64,000 nt of DNA, from assembly GCA_949152475.1 (NCBI GenBank), contig OX424570.1, forward strand, positions 22,936,694 through 23,000,693. Direction: 5' to 3'. This document shows, one piece after another, positions 10,392 to 22,325 of the stretch (its first letter is position 1; each line of letters opens with the position of its first letter). Position numbers and translations under genes: made by a program. The stretch is from Terebella lapidaria (Eukaryota > Annelida > Polychaeta > Terebellida > Terebellidae). The notes under the pieces are model-generated. The model ran no database searches, was not told the DNA's origin, and saw nothing but the letters and a program-made list of their open reading frames with translations.

Positions 10392-13266
10392 ATGGAAGCA
10401 CTCTGTGTTGTATTCTGGATTGCTATAGTAGCACCAAATGTTGGAGTATTAGCCATTAGTTCCCAAGGAACTTATGAGCTTATTCATGATCAACAACTGT
10501 CCTCTGCAGTGGTTAATTCTAGTCACATATCTGGAGGACTCGTGGAGTGCGCGGCGTTTTGTGTGAGGCTCGACAACTGTAAAGCCGCTATGTATGAAAG
10601 TGTTCATGACCACTATATTTGCGAAATAGTTTTGGGAGATTTCAATTGGAAATTGCAGCCGTCAGTTGGAAAACAAGTCCTCTTGAAAGAACCAGGTTAG
10701 TGTTGAAAATGTTATTGTCGTTTTTGAAAATGACCTTAAAAACACTTGGAATGCAAATCCATTTTGATGACAAGGACATGAAAATGTGAAAAATGTTGAA
10801 TCTCACTAGGATACGATTAAAACCAAGTATACTCGTGTAACACACAATAGCACCAAACTTCAATTCTAAAACTTTCAACAAACACATATCAGAATAGAAT
10901 GTAAGCTCATCATATCAAATAATATATTTAACCTAATATATAGATTATCACATAGACACAAGCAAACATATATATTCCTATAGAAATGAATATCAGATGT
11001 TGCGTCCGATGTACCCCTTGCCTCCAATATATAGACTCCGCCCATTTTCTTCACCTAACAGTGGACTTTTGCGCCACCTCGCCATGTGAGAACGGTGCCA
11101 CCTGTATCAACCAATACCTGTCGTACAGCTGTCTGTGTGTGTCGGGGTTCAGTGGACAGCACTGCGAAACAGGTTATTTATCAATCAGCGAGTTAACCAT
11201 TTTATTTCAATTTCTCATCACCTGATCGGTGAAAATCCAGACACATTTTCAGGAAATAAACTCAAATCGAACCTCCCCTCACCATTCTTTCAAGAAATAT
11301 AAATATTCTTCAAATAAGATTTTTTGTGTCTTGTAATCGAACTGTATCAATCAATTCATCAATGTACATTATAAATCAACATAGATCCCAAACTTATCAT
11401 GGACATACATGTAAATGTGATGATGCAGTTCAACTGCATGGTGATTTGGCTGTAGTGCCATTGCTCCATGATATGTGTGTATGTTTCTGTGTACTTTTTT
11501 TCATGGCTGTCGGTATCCAAAATAGTTGACTAGAAACTAGAAATGTTTTATCATAGATTGATCGATTAAATGCTTTTTTTTTAATGAAAATCAATATTAT
11601 GCATGCCTTTTTCACGTCATTAAAATGAGGTGAAAAATACATGCATAATATTTAAAAACCACAAGAAAACAGCATAGACGCTCCTTTCGACAATATTCCA
11701 ACTTTGGTGGATTATTTTCCAATCTCCTTCACCCAAAAAGAGCAATCCTGTTTTTGTCGATTGATCAGTTCGTATTGTCCGTATTGTTCGTATCAGTCCG
11801 TATTCGTTCATTAGAACATTGAACCCGATATACTTTCTTAATCAATCATATATTGTGAACAATATATTTCATTTTCAGATATAAATGAATGTGAGCCAGC
11901 CCCGTGCTTGAATGGCGGGACCTGTATTGATGGCATAGACAATATGACCTGCATCTGCACTGTGGACTACTATGGACAATTTTGTCAAACGGGTCAGTAA
12001 CCTTTAATTGAACCCATAGCGGGGTAGATATTATCGGTATATGTTAAGGAGGGTAATTGTTGGAATGTGAAGCAATTTGTACGCAATAGTTATGCGTTGT
12101 AATTGATTCACACTTCCAGGTAAATAATCTGCAGTATTCAAAAGTCTCATTCATCCTTTTGAATTGTTTTTTTTCCTTTTGAGTGCTCGCAGTACGACAA
12201 CTATTTTGAAATTGCAAACGCCCCTATGGAATTCATGGGGCTTTTACTCGGGGTTTTTTTTTAGTTTTTATGAGTACATTTGCGATAAAAAAACAGCTAT
12301 GACACTCAAAATTTCACCCAATACAACCTATGAATACAGGAACAATGTTTGTATCGTATGTTCTTTGTTTCCATTGGTGCTGGCACTGGGGTGAATTATT
12401 CATCTCAATCATGGCTGTTCATTGAGCAGCCATCTTGGACAGTACGAATCATGTTTATAATACAAACCATGGAATGAAAAAGATTGGGTGCACTGATAAA
12501 GCTATCTTGAGAGAAACAAGAACGTCTTGTTTATTCAGTATGATACTGCAAGCAATATGCACTCGTTTACATGGGATGAAGTCAATGTGTCAATAAAACT
12601 TTGTAAATAAGATATGTTTTCACACCCTCGACGTAGAAACTATTGTATGAAGTTTCCATAACTAGACCTGACTGTGAATCATCCGTTGAAAATGTTTTGT
12701 TTTAGGTACATGCACAATTGCACATGCGCAGATTTATTCCACTATCCAACAACTGAAGTGCATATGTAGTATATAGTATTTTGATATATTATTTCCATTA
12801 TGTTTATTGAATGCAATGATATGAATAATTGTCTGCCATAAAGTATTACCAACATGGTATTAGTTTCACTTTTCAAAATATGAAACCTTACCGCTTCATT
12901 GCATAATTTAGAAAAAAAATATGTCAAAGTCGAAATTCGTTTCAGAAAAAAAAAAACATTCGTGCAAATCAAGTGATAAAATTATAAAATATAATAATTA
13001 TAAAATATACTCATTTCCCATATGTCGCTATCAATGTGGCTAACAACATTATAATTTAATCCCTGTTGACACATGCCATTTCCATAGTTTACTTGTCACC
13101 CTGACAAGGTGTTTGTGACGTTGCCCCTGGAGATCGAGTTGCCTGTGGGTGGCCGGGAGTGAACCAGGCAGAATGCGAGGGTATTGACTGTTGCTATAAC
13201 GACCGCCGGGCCGGAACCATATGGTGTTTCGAGAAAGTTAGTCGTTGTGAACTGTGTTCGTATTAG
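10392..13266 (+). CDS. Secreted PAN/apple-like, EGF, EGF, P-type trefoil protein
   Basis: Four coding exons are proposed: 10392-10695, 11062-11172, 11879-11992 and 13109-13266, giving 687 nt and 228 residues. All junctions are phase 1 with GT-AG sites. Exon 1 encodes a hydrophobic signal peptide (about residues 1-22) and a PAN/apple-like segment with Cys 53, 57, 63, 77. Exon 2 is an EGF domain (Cys 105, 110, 116, 125, 127, 136). Exon 3 is a second EGF domain (Cys 143, 148, 154, 163, 165, 174) opening with DINEC, as in calcium-binding EGF modules. Exon 4 has all six trefoil cysteines (179, 189, 199, 204, 205, 216) and the CGWPG and WCFE hallmarks. The product should be extracellular; trefoil and EGF modules are common in mucosal and matrix proteins. 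Exact role unknown. A further exon beyond FEK (a GTTAGT is present) cannot be excluded, but a stop and AATAAA follow. Confidence 0.75.
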
Positions 13267-13297
13267 AGTAAATGAACTGAACTAAAAAAAACCCAGA

Positions 13298-13303
13298 AAT
13301 AAA
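13298..13303 (+). terminator. Candidate poly(A) signal of the trefoil gene
   Basis: AATAAA lies 32 bases after the TAG at 13264-13266. Spacing fits a very short 3' UTR. No transcript evidence is available. Confidence 0.4.
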
Positions 13304-14104
13304 TGGTTGTTTTCTAAGTAAAATTTCAGAGGACAACTGTCATCCGGCAGAATACATTACTCAGTGGTGTTTTGTTTTACAGGGTGGCCCTTAACATCTC
13401 GATTTCATTGAGTTGAGAGACAGATGAGCAGGTGAACAGAAACCTCGGACGTGTGGGATGTTTGATGGATATCAATCCTTATGACGTATCAGGCTTGCAT
13501 CTGATTCACGTTATTTGGACATACATGGTATTTAGCAGAAGACACCGTGAGAGTTTCATGTTTTCATTGGACAGTGTGCAACACGGGTAGCGTGGTGGTC
13601 ATGACCACATAACATTGATCCGGATTGTTTTATTTTTCTGCACAGACTGTCAGCAACGTTATATGTAAGGTGTTGTGTATTGTCGAGTGGTGTCGAGAAC
13701 AGAATGTTTGCATTTTTCACAAATATTGATTTGTGAAACGGTATTTCTCCAAAGCAAATATGCAAATATTGATTGCATTTGACAACCATTGTATAGGAAC
13801 TGAAAGAGACAAGAAATGTTGTGGACGTATAATGGTTCTGGTGTTATTCCTAAAACTGGTTTGAACGTTGATTGTTGTTTCTCTACAAGTCGTTTTACAA
13901 GTCCACCCGACAGCCAAGGAAAAAAAAAACAAACACAGAAAAAAAGTTTCGGAGCTGTTATGCATTCACACGTAACAATTTGTCAAAAGAGATAAATCAA
14001 ATATTAGCTGAGAATAAGTTTTACGTTTGGATGATTAAGAAACATATGCTGGACTATAGGAATGATGCAGAAAAGTCCTAGCACTTGCCCAACCTAACTA
14101 TCTC
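13304..14104. other. Intergenic, no recognised feature
   Basis: AT-rich. The overlapping short minus-strand frames (13556-13965) show no domain or splice logic. Nothing supported. Confidence 0.5.
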
Positions 14105-14428
14105 GAAGGAGGTCGATTTTCCATCAATTCAGGAGCCTTTTGGCTTGTGATTAGCCGGGGTGATTAGGTACTTATGCGCTTGACATATATCTATTCCATG
14201 GGGTTAGTTTCGGATTTTTAAAGTATATAGGTTGCTGGGCAGTTGTATACTAATTCCATCATGTTTACAGTAGAAACAACTACATTTAACACACTCTCTG
14301 CCCCTGATGACGCCAGTGTGTCTTCGGATAAACTGATTGGTAGGGCTTTGTTTCTATTGCAAAATGTATTTAATGTTTGTTATTGGAATCATCAAAATTT
14401 GGCTGTATTGGTGGTGATAGATTGATTC
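14105..14428 (-). repeat. Dispersed copy of the 365-bp satellite monomer
   Basis: Reverse-complement copy relative to the array at 1.9-7.1 kb, from GGCTTGTGATTAG through TTCCATGGGGTTAGTTTCGG and CCCCTGATGACGCCAGTG to GGTGGTGATAGATTGA. It is a single diverged copy outside any array. Confidence 0.85.
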
Positions 14429-14798
14429 AGTTCATTTTTTCGTTATTTGAGTTTCCAATATGTATCACAAATGTGAATTTGTATATATATGAGAGCAAAA
14501 TTGAAACATTGTGGTGGTTCTATCTAGCCCAGCTAGCAAAGGAATTGTGGTAAGGCCAGGATGTCACATCGATACTATTGAAAGCTGTTGAAACCTGCTT
14601 AATGATTAATACAAAACTATATTTTGGTTCTGATGGACACCCAAATTTTGGCAATTTACTGCATGACTGATTTGACATGGTTTAGGCAGTCGGTTTCCTA
14701 TAGTTGTCCCCATAATCTTCCTTCAAGATAGGATGCGTATTCGTTCTTCCACTCAAGTTTGTGATATCATTGCACACGTGGGTTAGGCCCAAAAAAAG

Positions 14799-15171
14799 TA
14801 TAATGGTTCTGGATAGGCGCGCGCGTCAGTTTTGACCCTGGGCATCACTCGTTTAAAAAAAAAAATTGCGCGCATTACTTTTTGAGGGCTGAATTTCTTT
14901 TTTTTTTTTTGTAAATTGACACTCGATAATGATCAACTATAATGGTCCCGAGTGTCATTGCAAAACTTGGTGTCTGGCTGGGCAAACAGAGCAAATTCAA
15001 ACGGCTCGCTTCTCAACAGCCAAATTTAGGGGAAAATGGTTGGCCAAATGAGCCATTTTTGACCGGATCAGTCATCGGCCGCCAATTTTAGCAAAAAAAA
15101 AGAAGAAGAAAAAAAAAGAAAATCGCGTCGTCGCATCACTTTTTCGGGGACCCTAATAACCAGAACCATAT
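14799..15171. mobile_element. Possible MITE with short terminal inverted repeats
   Basis: TATAATGGTTCTGG at the left and CCAGAACCATAT at the right form an inverted pair ~370 bp apart. The arms also share looser similarity (GCATCACT near both ends). No ORF. Family not identified. Confidence 0.4.
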
Positions 15172-15409
15172 TCCTTTTTTTTCGCCTTATCTGTTCGAAC
15201 CTTATTCTGGTGTACATAGCCACGAGTAAAGGTATGACTGTACAATGTATACTTAATATGTATGTACTGTATGTGTATCATTGAATAAAAATAGCACTGT
15301 TAGACCAGCTATCAAAATAATGTATCGTATAAAATAGTGTTAAATATCGTATAATATATGTATGCGGTGTTGCCTTCGCGTGTTTATGGCTCTATCATAA
15401 TTGAGAAAC

Positions 15410-15576
15410 CTTCTGGCTTGTGACTGGGTACCCACATTGTTTTAGTTGGTTGTTGAGCATTTCTATCTTAATTCGATCGAGTCTACAGTAGATACACCTA
15501 TATTCACACACAATATGCCCCTGATGACTCCAGTGTGGTTTTGGCTGTATATTGTTAGATCAGGCTTTATTCTCAT
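15410..15576 (-). repeat. Satellite-monomer copy, left half (interrupted)
   Basis: From CTTCTGGCTTGTGACTGGG to AGGCTTTATTCTCAT it aligns with the reverse complement of the satellite monomer. It continues at 17338 after a 1.76-kb insertion. Confidence 0.75.
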
Positions 15577-17337
15577 TTTAGGTTACCGGACCTATGGTCC
15601 GATAACCTATTGCCGTCACGTTGCGTCCGTCGTCCGTCCGTCGTCCGTCGTCCGTCCACAGCTGTATCTTTAAAGTTTACAGGCGGATTTTTCTGAAATT
15701 TTGCACAAAAATGCCTAAAAATATTTCAAGAGGGGTTTTTTTTTTAGTTTTTTGATTTTCGCATTTTTCTCAAAATGGCGGCCATTTTTGACGAAAAATG
15801 GCCAATTTTGGACTTTGGCGGCCATTTTCTCAAAAACTGTCTGATCAGTTTTGAGATTTTTGTTTCAAAAGATTCCCCTTATGTACCTTTATGATGTGTA
15901 TAAGTTTTGTTGCCCTTGAATCGCCGGTCTCCGTGTGGCGGCCATTTTGAATTTTTGACGGGTCGGCGAAAAATTTTTTTTTGCCCCAAATCGCGTTACT
16001 ATCCATTTCGGGCCATTTCTAGGCAAAAAAAAATTTTTCACCCTTTGAAAAAAATTTTGGACTTAGAAAATTTTCGGCACTTTTTTCCTTCATAATGGGA
16101 GCTGCCCGGACTGTACTCATAGAACGCTTAAAGATAGAGCTTAGATATTGGCACTTTCAAATGGGAAGTCATATATGGCGACTTGTGTGGTGACCTTGAA
16201 TTTGACCTTGGATGACCTTGAAAGGTCAAAATAGCCATTTTTGGGTCGAAAAATGCCCAAATTTGCAGCTTTTCTGTCTTTTCTCGAAAACTGTCTGATC
16301 AGTTTTGAGATTTTCGTTTCAGAAGATTCCCTCTATGTACCTTTATGATGTGTATAAGTTTTGTTGCCCTTGAATCGCTGGTCTCCGTGTGGCGGCCATT
16401 TTGAATTTTTGACGGGTCGACGAAAAAAAAATTTTTTGCCCCAAATTGCGTTACTATCCATTTTGGGCCATTTCTAGGCAAAAAAAAAATTTTCACCCTT
16501 TGAAAAAAATTTGGGACTGAAAATTTTCGGCACTTTTTTCCTTCATAATGGGAGCTGCCTAGACTGTACTCATAGAATACTTGAAGATAGAGCTTAGAAA
16601 TTAGCACTTTCAAATGGGAAGTCATATATGAAGACCTGTGTGGTGACCTTGAATTTGACCTTGGATGACCTTGAAATGTCAAAACAGCCATTTTTGAGTC
16701 GAAAAATGCCCAAATTTGCACCTTGTTTGTCTTTAATCGAAAACTGCCTGATCACTTTTGAGATTTTTATTTCAAAACATAGTAATTGGGGTTTTTGACA
16801 TGATGTGTATAAATATGTATATAGTGTATAAAGTGCCTTGAATTGCTCAAAAGGCTAGAAATTTAGGCTGAATAGGCCCCAAATTTAATTTTTGGTCGTT
16901 TTTCTTCAAATTTATCTGATCAGTTTTGAGATTTTTGTTATAAAACATGCTAATTGGGGTCCCTGACATTGTGTATAAAGATGGAGTGCTTTGAATTGCT
17001 TAAAAGGCCCCTTGAGTGTGTAAATTGGCCTCTACAGCCAAAAAATGTTTGTAGGTATAGCTGGAATTGGAAGTCATATACATGTATACCACATATATAT
17101 GTGGCTTTTTTGGGTGACGTTGAACTTGACGTCAGATGACATTGAGTGCTATATCTCAGTGTCACGTCCAACAAGAAATGTGTAAATTTCGTTTATAGAC
17201 AAAAGACTTGTAGATAGACCTTGTATTTGTATTTTGAACATACATGAATACAAGGTTATATGCTGCACACTTAATGATGACATTGAAGTTCACATTGAAG
17301 TTGTCCGGTAACCCATCTTAGCCCTTGGGCTAATTTT
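15577..17337 (+). mobile_element. GGTTACCGG-bounded non-autonomous element, 1.76 kb
   Basis: Bounded by GGTTACCGGACC (15581) and GTCCGGTAACCC (to 17313), inverted with respect to each other, with a few extra conserved bases outside. It interrupts a satellite-monomer copy, which defines the ends. Inside, a ~450-bp block is tandemly duplicated (CTGTCTGATCAGTTTTGAG near 15838 and again near 16288). A CGTCCGTC-type minisatellite lies at about 15622-15659. Long frames inside, such as 16299-16721 on the minus strand, show no recognisable transposase. Confidence 0.75.
15622..15660 (+). repeat. CGTCCGTC minisatellite
   Basis: Interspersed GTCCGTC and CGTCCGT units inside the left end of the GGTTACCGG element. 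Confidence 0.7.
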
Positions 17338-17408
17338 TGAAACGTTGTGTTTTAGGTTTGTTATTGACACCATCAACGTCTGGTTGTTAGTAGGTCGATA
17401 CTTACATT
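17338..17408 (-). repeat. Satellite-monomer copy, right half (interrupted)
   Basis: TTTGTTATTGACACCATCAA to GGTCGATACTTACA continues the monomer begun at 15410. With the left half it reconstructs one copy cut by the GGTTACCGG element. Confidence 0.7.
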
Positions 17409-19896
17409 TACATTATAATGTCCTTTATAAATTAAATGCGTCAATTAGTGATTATCATCCATACAATGAATATTTCGGGAAATGGGATCTTTGGTATCAG
17501 TGATAACTGTATGGTACAAAGATGTTCAGGTCATGCACAACTATCATGTGAAATACATATATTGTAAGCGTTTAGCCTCACACAAACTTCTCTGGTTCGT
17601 GCAAATTCTGGCTTAGCATTATAACTGAAATCAGTTTACATTGTATGTACTTAGTTTTTTTTTCATTTTCTTCAACAGTGCCGACTTTGATGTTTTTGAC
17701 ATTAGAGCGTTGGGGGCCAAGCCCCCTACTCTCAACATGTCTATGTGCTGACTTTTTCATGGAGGTTTCATGCCAACCTATCGACACCCGTTTTGGCATG
17801 TAAACGTTTAGACACCTACTTCAAAAAAGAATTTTCTTCGTCGTTGACATAAAATTTCTCGAATTGTTGGCAAACTTTGAATATTCCACAGATGTATAAT
17901 GCACAAATCGGTGTGTTAGGTTTGAGAAAATTACGCAAAATGGTCAGATTGTTTTGAAAACGTCAAAATGGCGGAGCCGGTGGAAATTGACGTTCCCAGA
18001 ATGCAAAGCAATTTTTACCGCAATGACGCGTATTTTAGAGCACACAATTTTCTGTGCAGCAATTCGTGCATGCATACATGTAAGCTTGCGTGTGGCATTC
18101 TTCGGTGTTATGAAGTAAACACAACGATTCGTCTGCGATGCCACGTCTACATTTACCATAATTTGACGTATTTTATATGTCAAGGCGTTGGGTTTGTGAA
18201 GCCTCCGGATAATCCTTTATGTTTTAAACTGGTCTTTTCATTAACAAAGTGGGCATATGTTGATTATCATGATATCAGATGCATATATTCCTCATAGTTT
18301 CCAATATTTCTTAGGATATTTTATTAAGGTTCAATATCATTTTAGCAGGTGTATCTGTTGCATTGAGTTCAAAATAAATGTTTACTTATTAGGAATAAGA
18401 ATGGAGTAGGCCTATGCTTTCATCATAATATACGAGAATGAATTTGAATCACGTGGTGGAGGATATGGTAGCATTTTTATTGGGGGGGGGGGGGGGGTTG
18501 AGTAGGATACATTCAACTGTCATGGTGCTGATGATGTGCTCGACCTCTAATGTCGACTCTCGCATTTTCTTGTTACCATCAAGCGCACAATCTTTCTAGT
18601 ATTTTACACATATCCGCTGCACTATATTCCCCAACATTATCCCAGTTGGAACTTTGTTCTTTCTGCTTGCAAAAATGGAGATGGAGGGTAATGCTTGCAA
18701 AAAAGGTATTGCAAGATAGGTATTGCAAGAGGTAATGCTCCTGTGTTTTCTGATCAAAATCCAATGTGCTTGAAATAAGTAACCAGGCTCACAGACTGTC
18801 AGATCTAAAGTGTTATGTCCCGTGCTTTAATTGTACACAGGAGTCACCGATGACTTTTCCAAGAAACTCTTTTCTAGAAGGGTGTAAATAATACCCTATA
18901 ACCAGACGACGTAATCCTTACGTTATAATATGATATTGTTCGGACATTGAGACCCACTCAAGTTCCATTTAATCAGCTCAATGTATGCAAATGTATTTTA
19001 TGGGATTCTGATGATATAATGTAATATGCCCACACAAAGTATAGGATAAACACTTGCTATTTTTAACTGAAATGAAAGATGGGGTACGGGTGTTGTTTAT
19101 TTACAAAAATAAGGCATAAAGTTGCATAAGTTAAGATATTGATACATAGTTTAATAGTTATCAATTTCACTGCTGTTGGAAACTACATGTACATGTCCCT
19201 ATCGTATATGGAACAGGTATATGCCATAAGACTGGCATCCATGCAGACCAAACAAAAGCTATTCCTATTGACGTTTCAAATAACCTTTTTGAAAGTTAAC
19301 ACCCATTCGATATTACCAGTGCTGATGTGAGATTCGTCTGAATGTCATTCAGATTTATTGCAAAAGTTTTAATAATTGAAATACTTGTAACTTACTTGAC
19401 AAATACATGTACATGCGATGGCTGATGTAGGACATAGAAAAAAGCTTGATGTCAGCCAGTGTAGGCAAATGTCATGGTAGGTTCATGGTAGATTGATCCA
19501 TACTAGACAGAATGTGTTCAAACAGTGATGAAAAAAAAGCTCTCAAACAGGTTTAAATTGCCTCGCAAAGAGTCAAAGTTTCATCGATTTTCCATCAATC
19601 CAGAAATATTTGATCATTTGGTGAAGAACATAATTGATGATTGAGAGGCAAGATGCATGTATATTCATTTGTTATTCTTTTAGATAATCATAGTATATAA
19701 TCATAATATAACATTTAATAAAAGTATAACTGAAGTTGGTGTAAAATAGGTAAAACTAAACTAGTTTCATAAAAATCATATCAAGCATGTTCACCGAGCT
19801 TCTGTCACACCACTAGAAGTATCAGATGTAGTATTTAAACTCAAGCCGCAAACTGTGGAATTATGTGCTTTCGAAAAGTATTCAATATATAAATGG
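17409..19896. other. Intergenic stretch without a supported gene
   Basis: AT-rich apart from a short ATG-rich patch at 17968. A poly-G run occurs at about 18481-18498. No repeat family or exon recognised except the weak ORF listed separately. Confidence 0.5.
17968..18297 (+). CDS. Doubtful hypothetical ORF (109 residues)
   Basis: The start context AAAATGGCGGAGCC is favourable for eukaryotic initiation, and the first ~20 codons look more gene-like than the surroundings. The product is Cys-rich in the middle, with no recognised domain. A GTAAGC inside (near 18079) could be a splice donor, in which case only the 5' part is coding. It may equally be chance. Confidence 0.2.
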   Translation: MAEPVEIDVPRMQSNFYRNDAYFRAHNFLCSNSCMHTCKLACGILRCYEVNTTIRLRCHVYIYHNLTYFICQGVGFVKPPDNPLCFKLVFSLTKWAYVDYHDIRCIYSS

Positions 19897-19914
19897 GATA
19901 ACTAAAAGAAGGGA

Positions 19915-20053
19915 CACACAGGTGTATACGTGTGTCTTTGGATAAACTATTTGGTCGGGCTTTGTTTCTATTGCAAAATGTTGTGTTTTACGTTTGTGAT
20001 TGGCATCATCAAAATCTGACTGTATTGGTGGTAATGAATTGATACTTACATAG
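19915..20053 (-). repeat. Partial satellite-monomer copy
   Basis: GTGTCTTTGGATAAACTATT through TTTTACGTTTGTGATTGGCA to GATACTTACA match the reverse complement of the satellite monomer. Confidence 0.8.
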
Positions 20054-20874
20054 CAAATAGACAGCGCTCGCACGTCAAGTGTCAAACAGACGGGTAACTA
20101 CCGGACGATGGAGGCATCAGACTTTAGTACTAGTACGACTTGACCGTGTCAAGCGAGATAATTATAATAGTGAATGGTGTGAGGGAAAACTGGAACCATA
20201 TCTATTTTTAACGAAAATTCAATACACTGGATAAAGAGGAAAATTGGCGATTTCGAATCAATAGAATATGGTGTCCCATAAGGATTAATTCTGTAATCTC
20301 TTCTTTATCTCATCTACGTTATTAATATAGGCCACTGCGTCATACAAGGAAAATTTGCAGGTACTTCACATTTCTGAAAGTACCTTTTACTTTTATTTCA
20401 ATGCAAAGAACAAAATTAATAATTTATATGAATTATTTTATGCAAATACATTATAACTAAATGCTGAAAAAAACAGATATACCCACATCAGATCACCCAG
20501 GTTCAGCATCAATTTATCAAACAAAACTATTAAAATCAAACAAAACTATGTAGGCCGTGGGCCTAATAAAACAAAACCATTTTATCCAGTTTTTAGTATA
20601 TTGCATGGTACTCAGATTGTTTTTCTGCCATGCACTTATTTCCGGATACATTATTTTAATTTTCAATGACAAACCTAATACAGCCTTTAGAATGTATGTG
20701 TCTCAAACAATTTACGTAATTGATTGTTTTGTGTATAATAATTGTATCTAAACACTTTTTAGTCTGTCAAATTATTTCATACATATTTCATATTCATTTT
20801 TATGATTATTCTAAGTCAGTTTGCTGAATAAAACCCTAATATATGCTAATCATTTTATGAAGTGTGCGTCAAAT

Positions 20875-21145
20875 GTATTATCGAATACAGTCAGATTTTG
20901 ATGATGCCATTTAAAACCTTACAACATATTTTTTTTTGCGTATGGAAACATAGTTCGACCAACATGACCAAACTTATACAAAGACATCATCAGTGTGTAG
21001 TACAGTTGTGTCTATTGTACTCAAAGGAGTTTAGTACACAGTTGCCCAACAACTGATCAAACAATTTGAAATCCAAGACAAACGCCACGAAACAGGTGTA
21101 TAACAAGTACATAAGTAGCCAATCACAAGCCAAAAGGTCAATTTC
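20875..21145 (+). repeat. Diverged satellite-monomer copy
   Basis: Plus-orientation copy, from CAGTCAGATTTTGATGATGCC to CCAATCACAAGCCAAAAGG. Order is conserved but substitutions are frequent, so it is older than the array. Confidence 0.7.
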
Positions 21146-21354
21146 AGATTTGTACCAGTAATCATTCGATAGGTTCATGATGTAATAAAATAAGTAAACA
21201 GTGGATGAAAATGGTACAATACCTCAGGTTGTAATGAAGCATTATTGGTTCAAGTCTGATAGCTGCGTTTTAGAAATTTTATGGTCGTCATCACAATATG
21301 AGCACACCAAATAGGTGAGGGGTATGCAGTGGGACTTGTTTTCACAATATATCT

Positions 21355-21445
21355 TTTCGGAATTCATGACGGGTGCCACATGTTGGACAGGAAATGCTCA
21401 CTCTTCCCGGAACACCTGATTTCACCCCCTTATAGCCATAGATAG
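21355..21445 (-). mobile_element. Diverged Penelope-like terminal fragment
   Basis: Reverse complement of the terminal repeat: GAATTCATGACGGGTGCCAC, then GGAAATGCTCACTC and CGGAACACCTGATTTCACC. Opposite orientation to the intact units at 23.7-30.7 kb. Confidence 0.65.
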
Positions 21446-21470
21446 AGTGAATCTCACAAATTATTATAGT

Positions 21471-22194
21471 TTTTACAGTATGTCAATATCTCGATTATTT
21501 ATGAAGATATGACAGTTTTAGTGGAAATTTTGGGCTAACTTTCTTGTGCCTAATTAACTATTATAATGAGCATTCGTGACGTCACAAGGGTAAAACAAGT
21601 TAATTAAGGCAATGAAACCTCTATTTTCAAACATGTACGATGATAACATGACCTTCATTTGGCATGTACTTTATTCGGCATGATATATAATCAGTATTCA
21701 ATTTCCATAATTGGTTGCCAAGGTAACTATTCTCGAGATATGACCATAGCAACCATGGTTGCTAGGGGCCCAACGCCCTGAATATTGAATGAGGTACCAT
21801 AAAATGGGTGAAAATGTGGACAAGAGCCTTTTCTGAAATCCATTGGATAATTTTAAACGTCATTTTGCTTACCAGTCCCGAGTTAAGTCCCCTATCAACC
21901 ACGTTGCTATGGGCCGTATGTTAAGAACGGTTGGCATGGTGACCAGACACATCTTATGGGTGTGGTATATTTTCTATCAGCATTGTTATATTCGCATTAT
22001 TCAGCAATACTATGCACGGATCAGTCAGAAAAGGGCTTCGAAAGTAGCTAATTAAAGTAACTTACCCGTGTGACGTCATGAATACTCATTATAATAGCTA
22101 ATGAGTTTCATAATTCAAGTACAAATATTTACAAAATTTGACACAAAATTGGTAATATCTCGAGAACGGTTAGAGATATTAAGGTTCTGTAAAA
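21471..22194. mobile_element. MITE-like element with long diverged inverted arms
   Basis: Left arm (TTTTACAG ... TATTATAATGAGCATTCGTGACGTCAC) and right arm (GTGACGTCATGAATACTC ... CTGTAAAA) are inverted over ~130 bp each. Both carry a TGACGTCA-type palindrome. No transposase frame; the 70-residue ORF at 21843 is not convincing. Confidence 0.6.
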
Positions 22195-22325
22195 GCCAGC
22201 ATATTACCTTTTGCATTTTCTATCGCACGAAGTATAATAACTTGAAATTCATTTTGACTTGAGTTAGACTTTAATTTTTTTCGCTCGAATACTTTATACT
22301 TGGGTATTGGTTCCATGTTTATTTA

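Noticed and set aside
11326..11529. ORF between the two EGF exons
   Set aside because: Intronic in the phase-consistent gene model, with no domain.
16299..16721. 140-residue minus-strand ORF
   Set aside because: Lies in the low-complexity duplicated interior of the GGTTACCGG element; the corresponding part of the second copy does not keep the frame.
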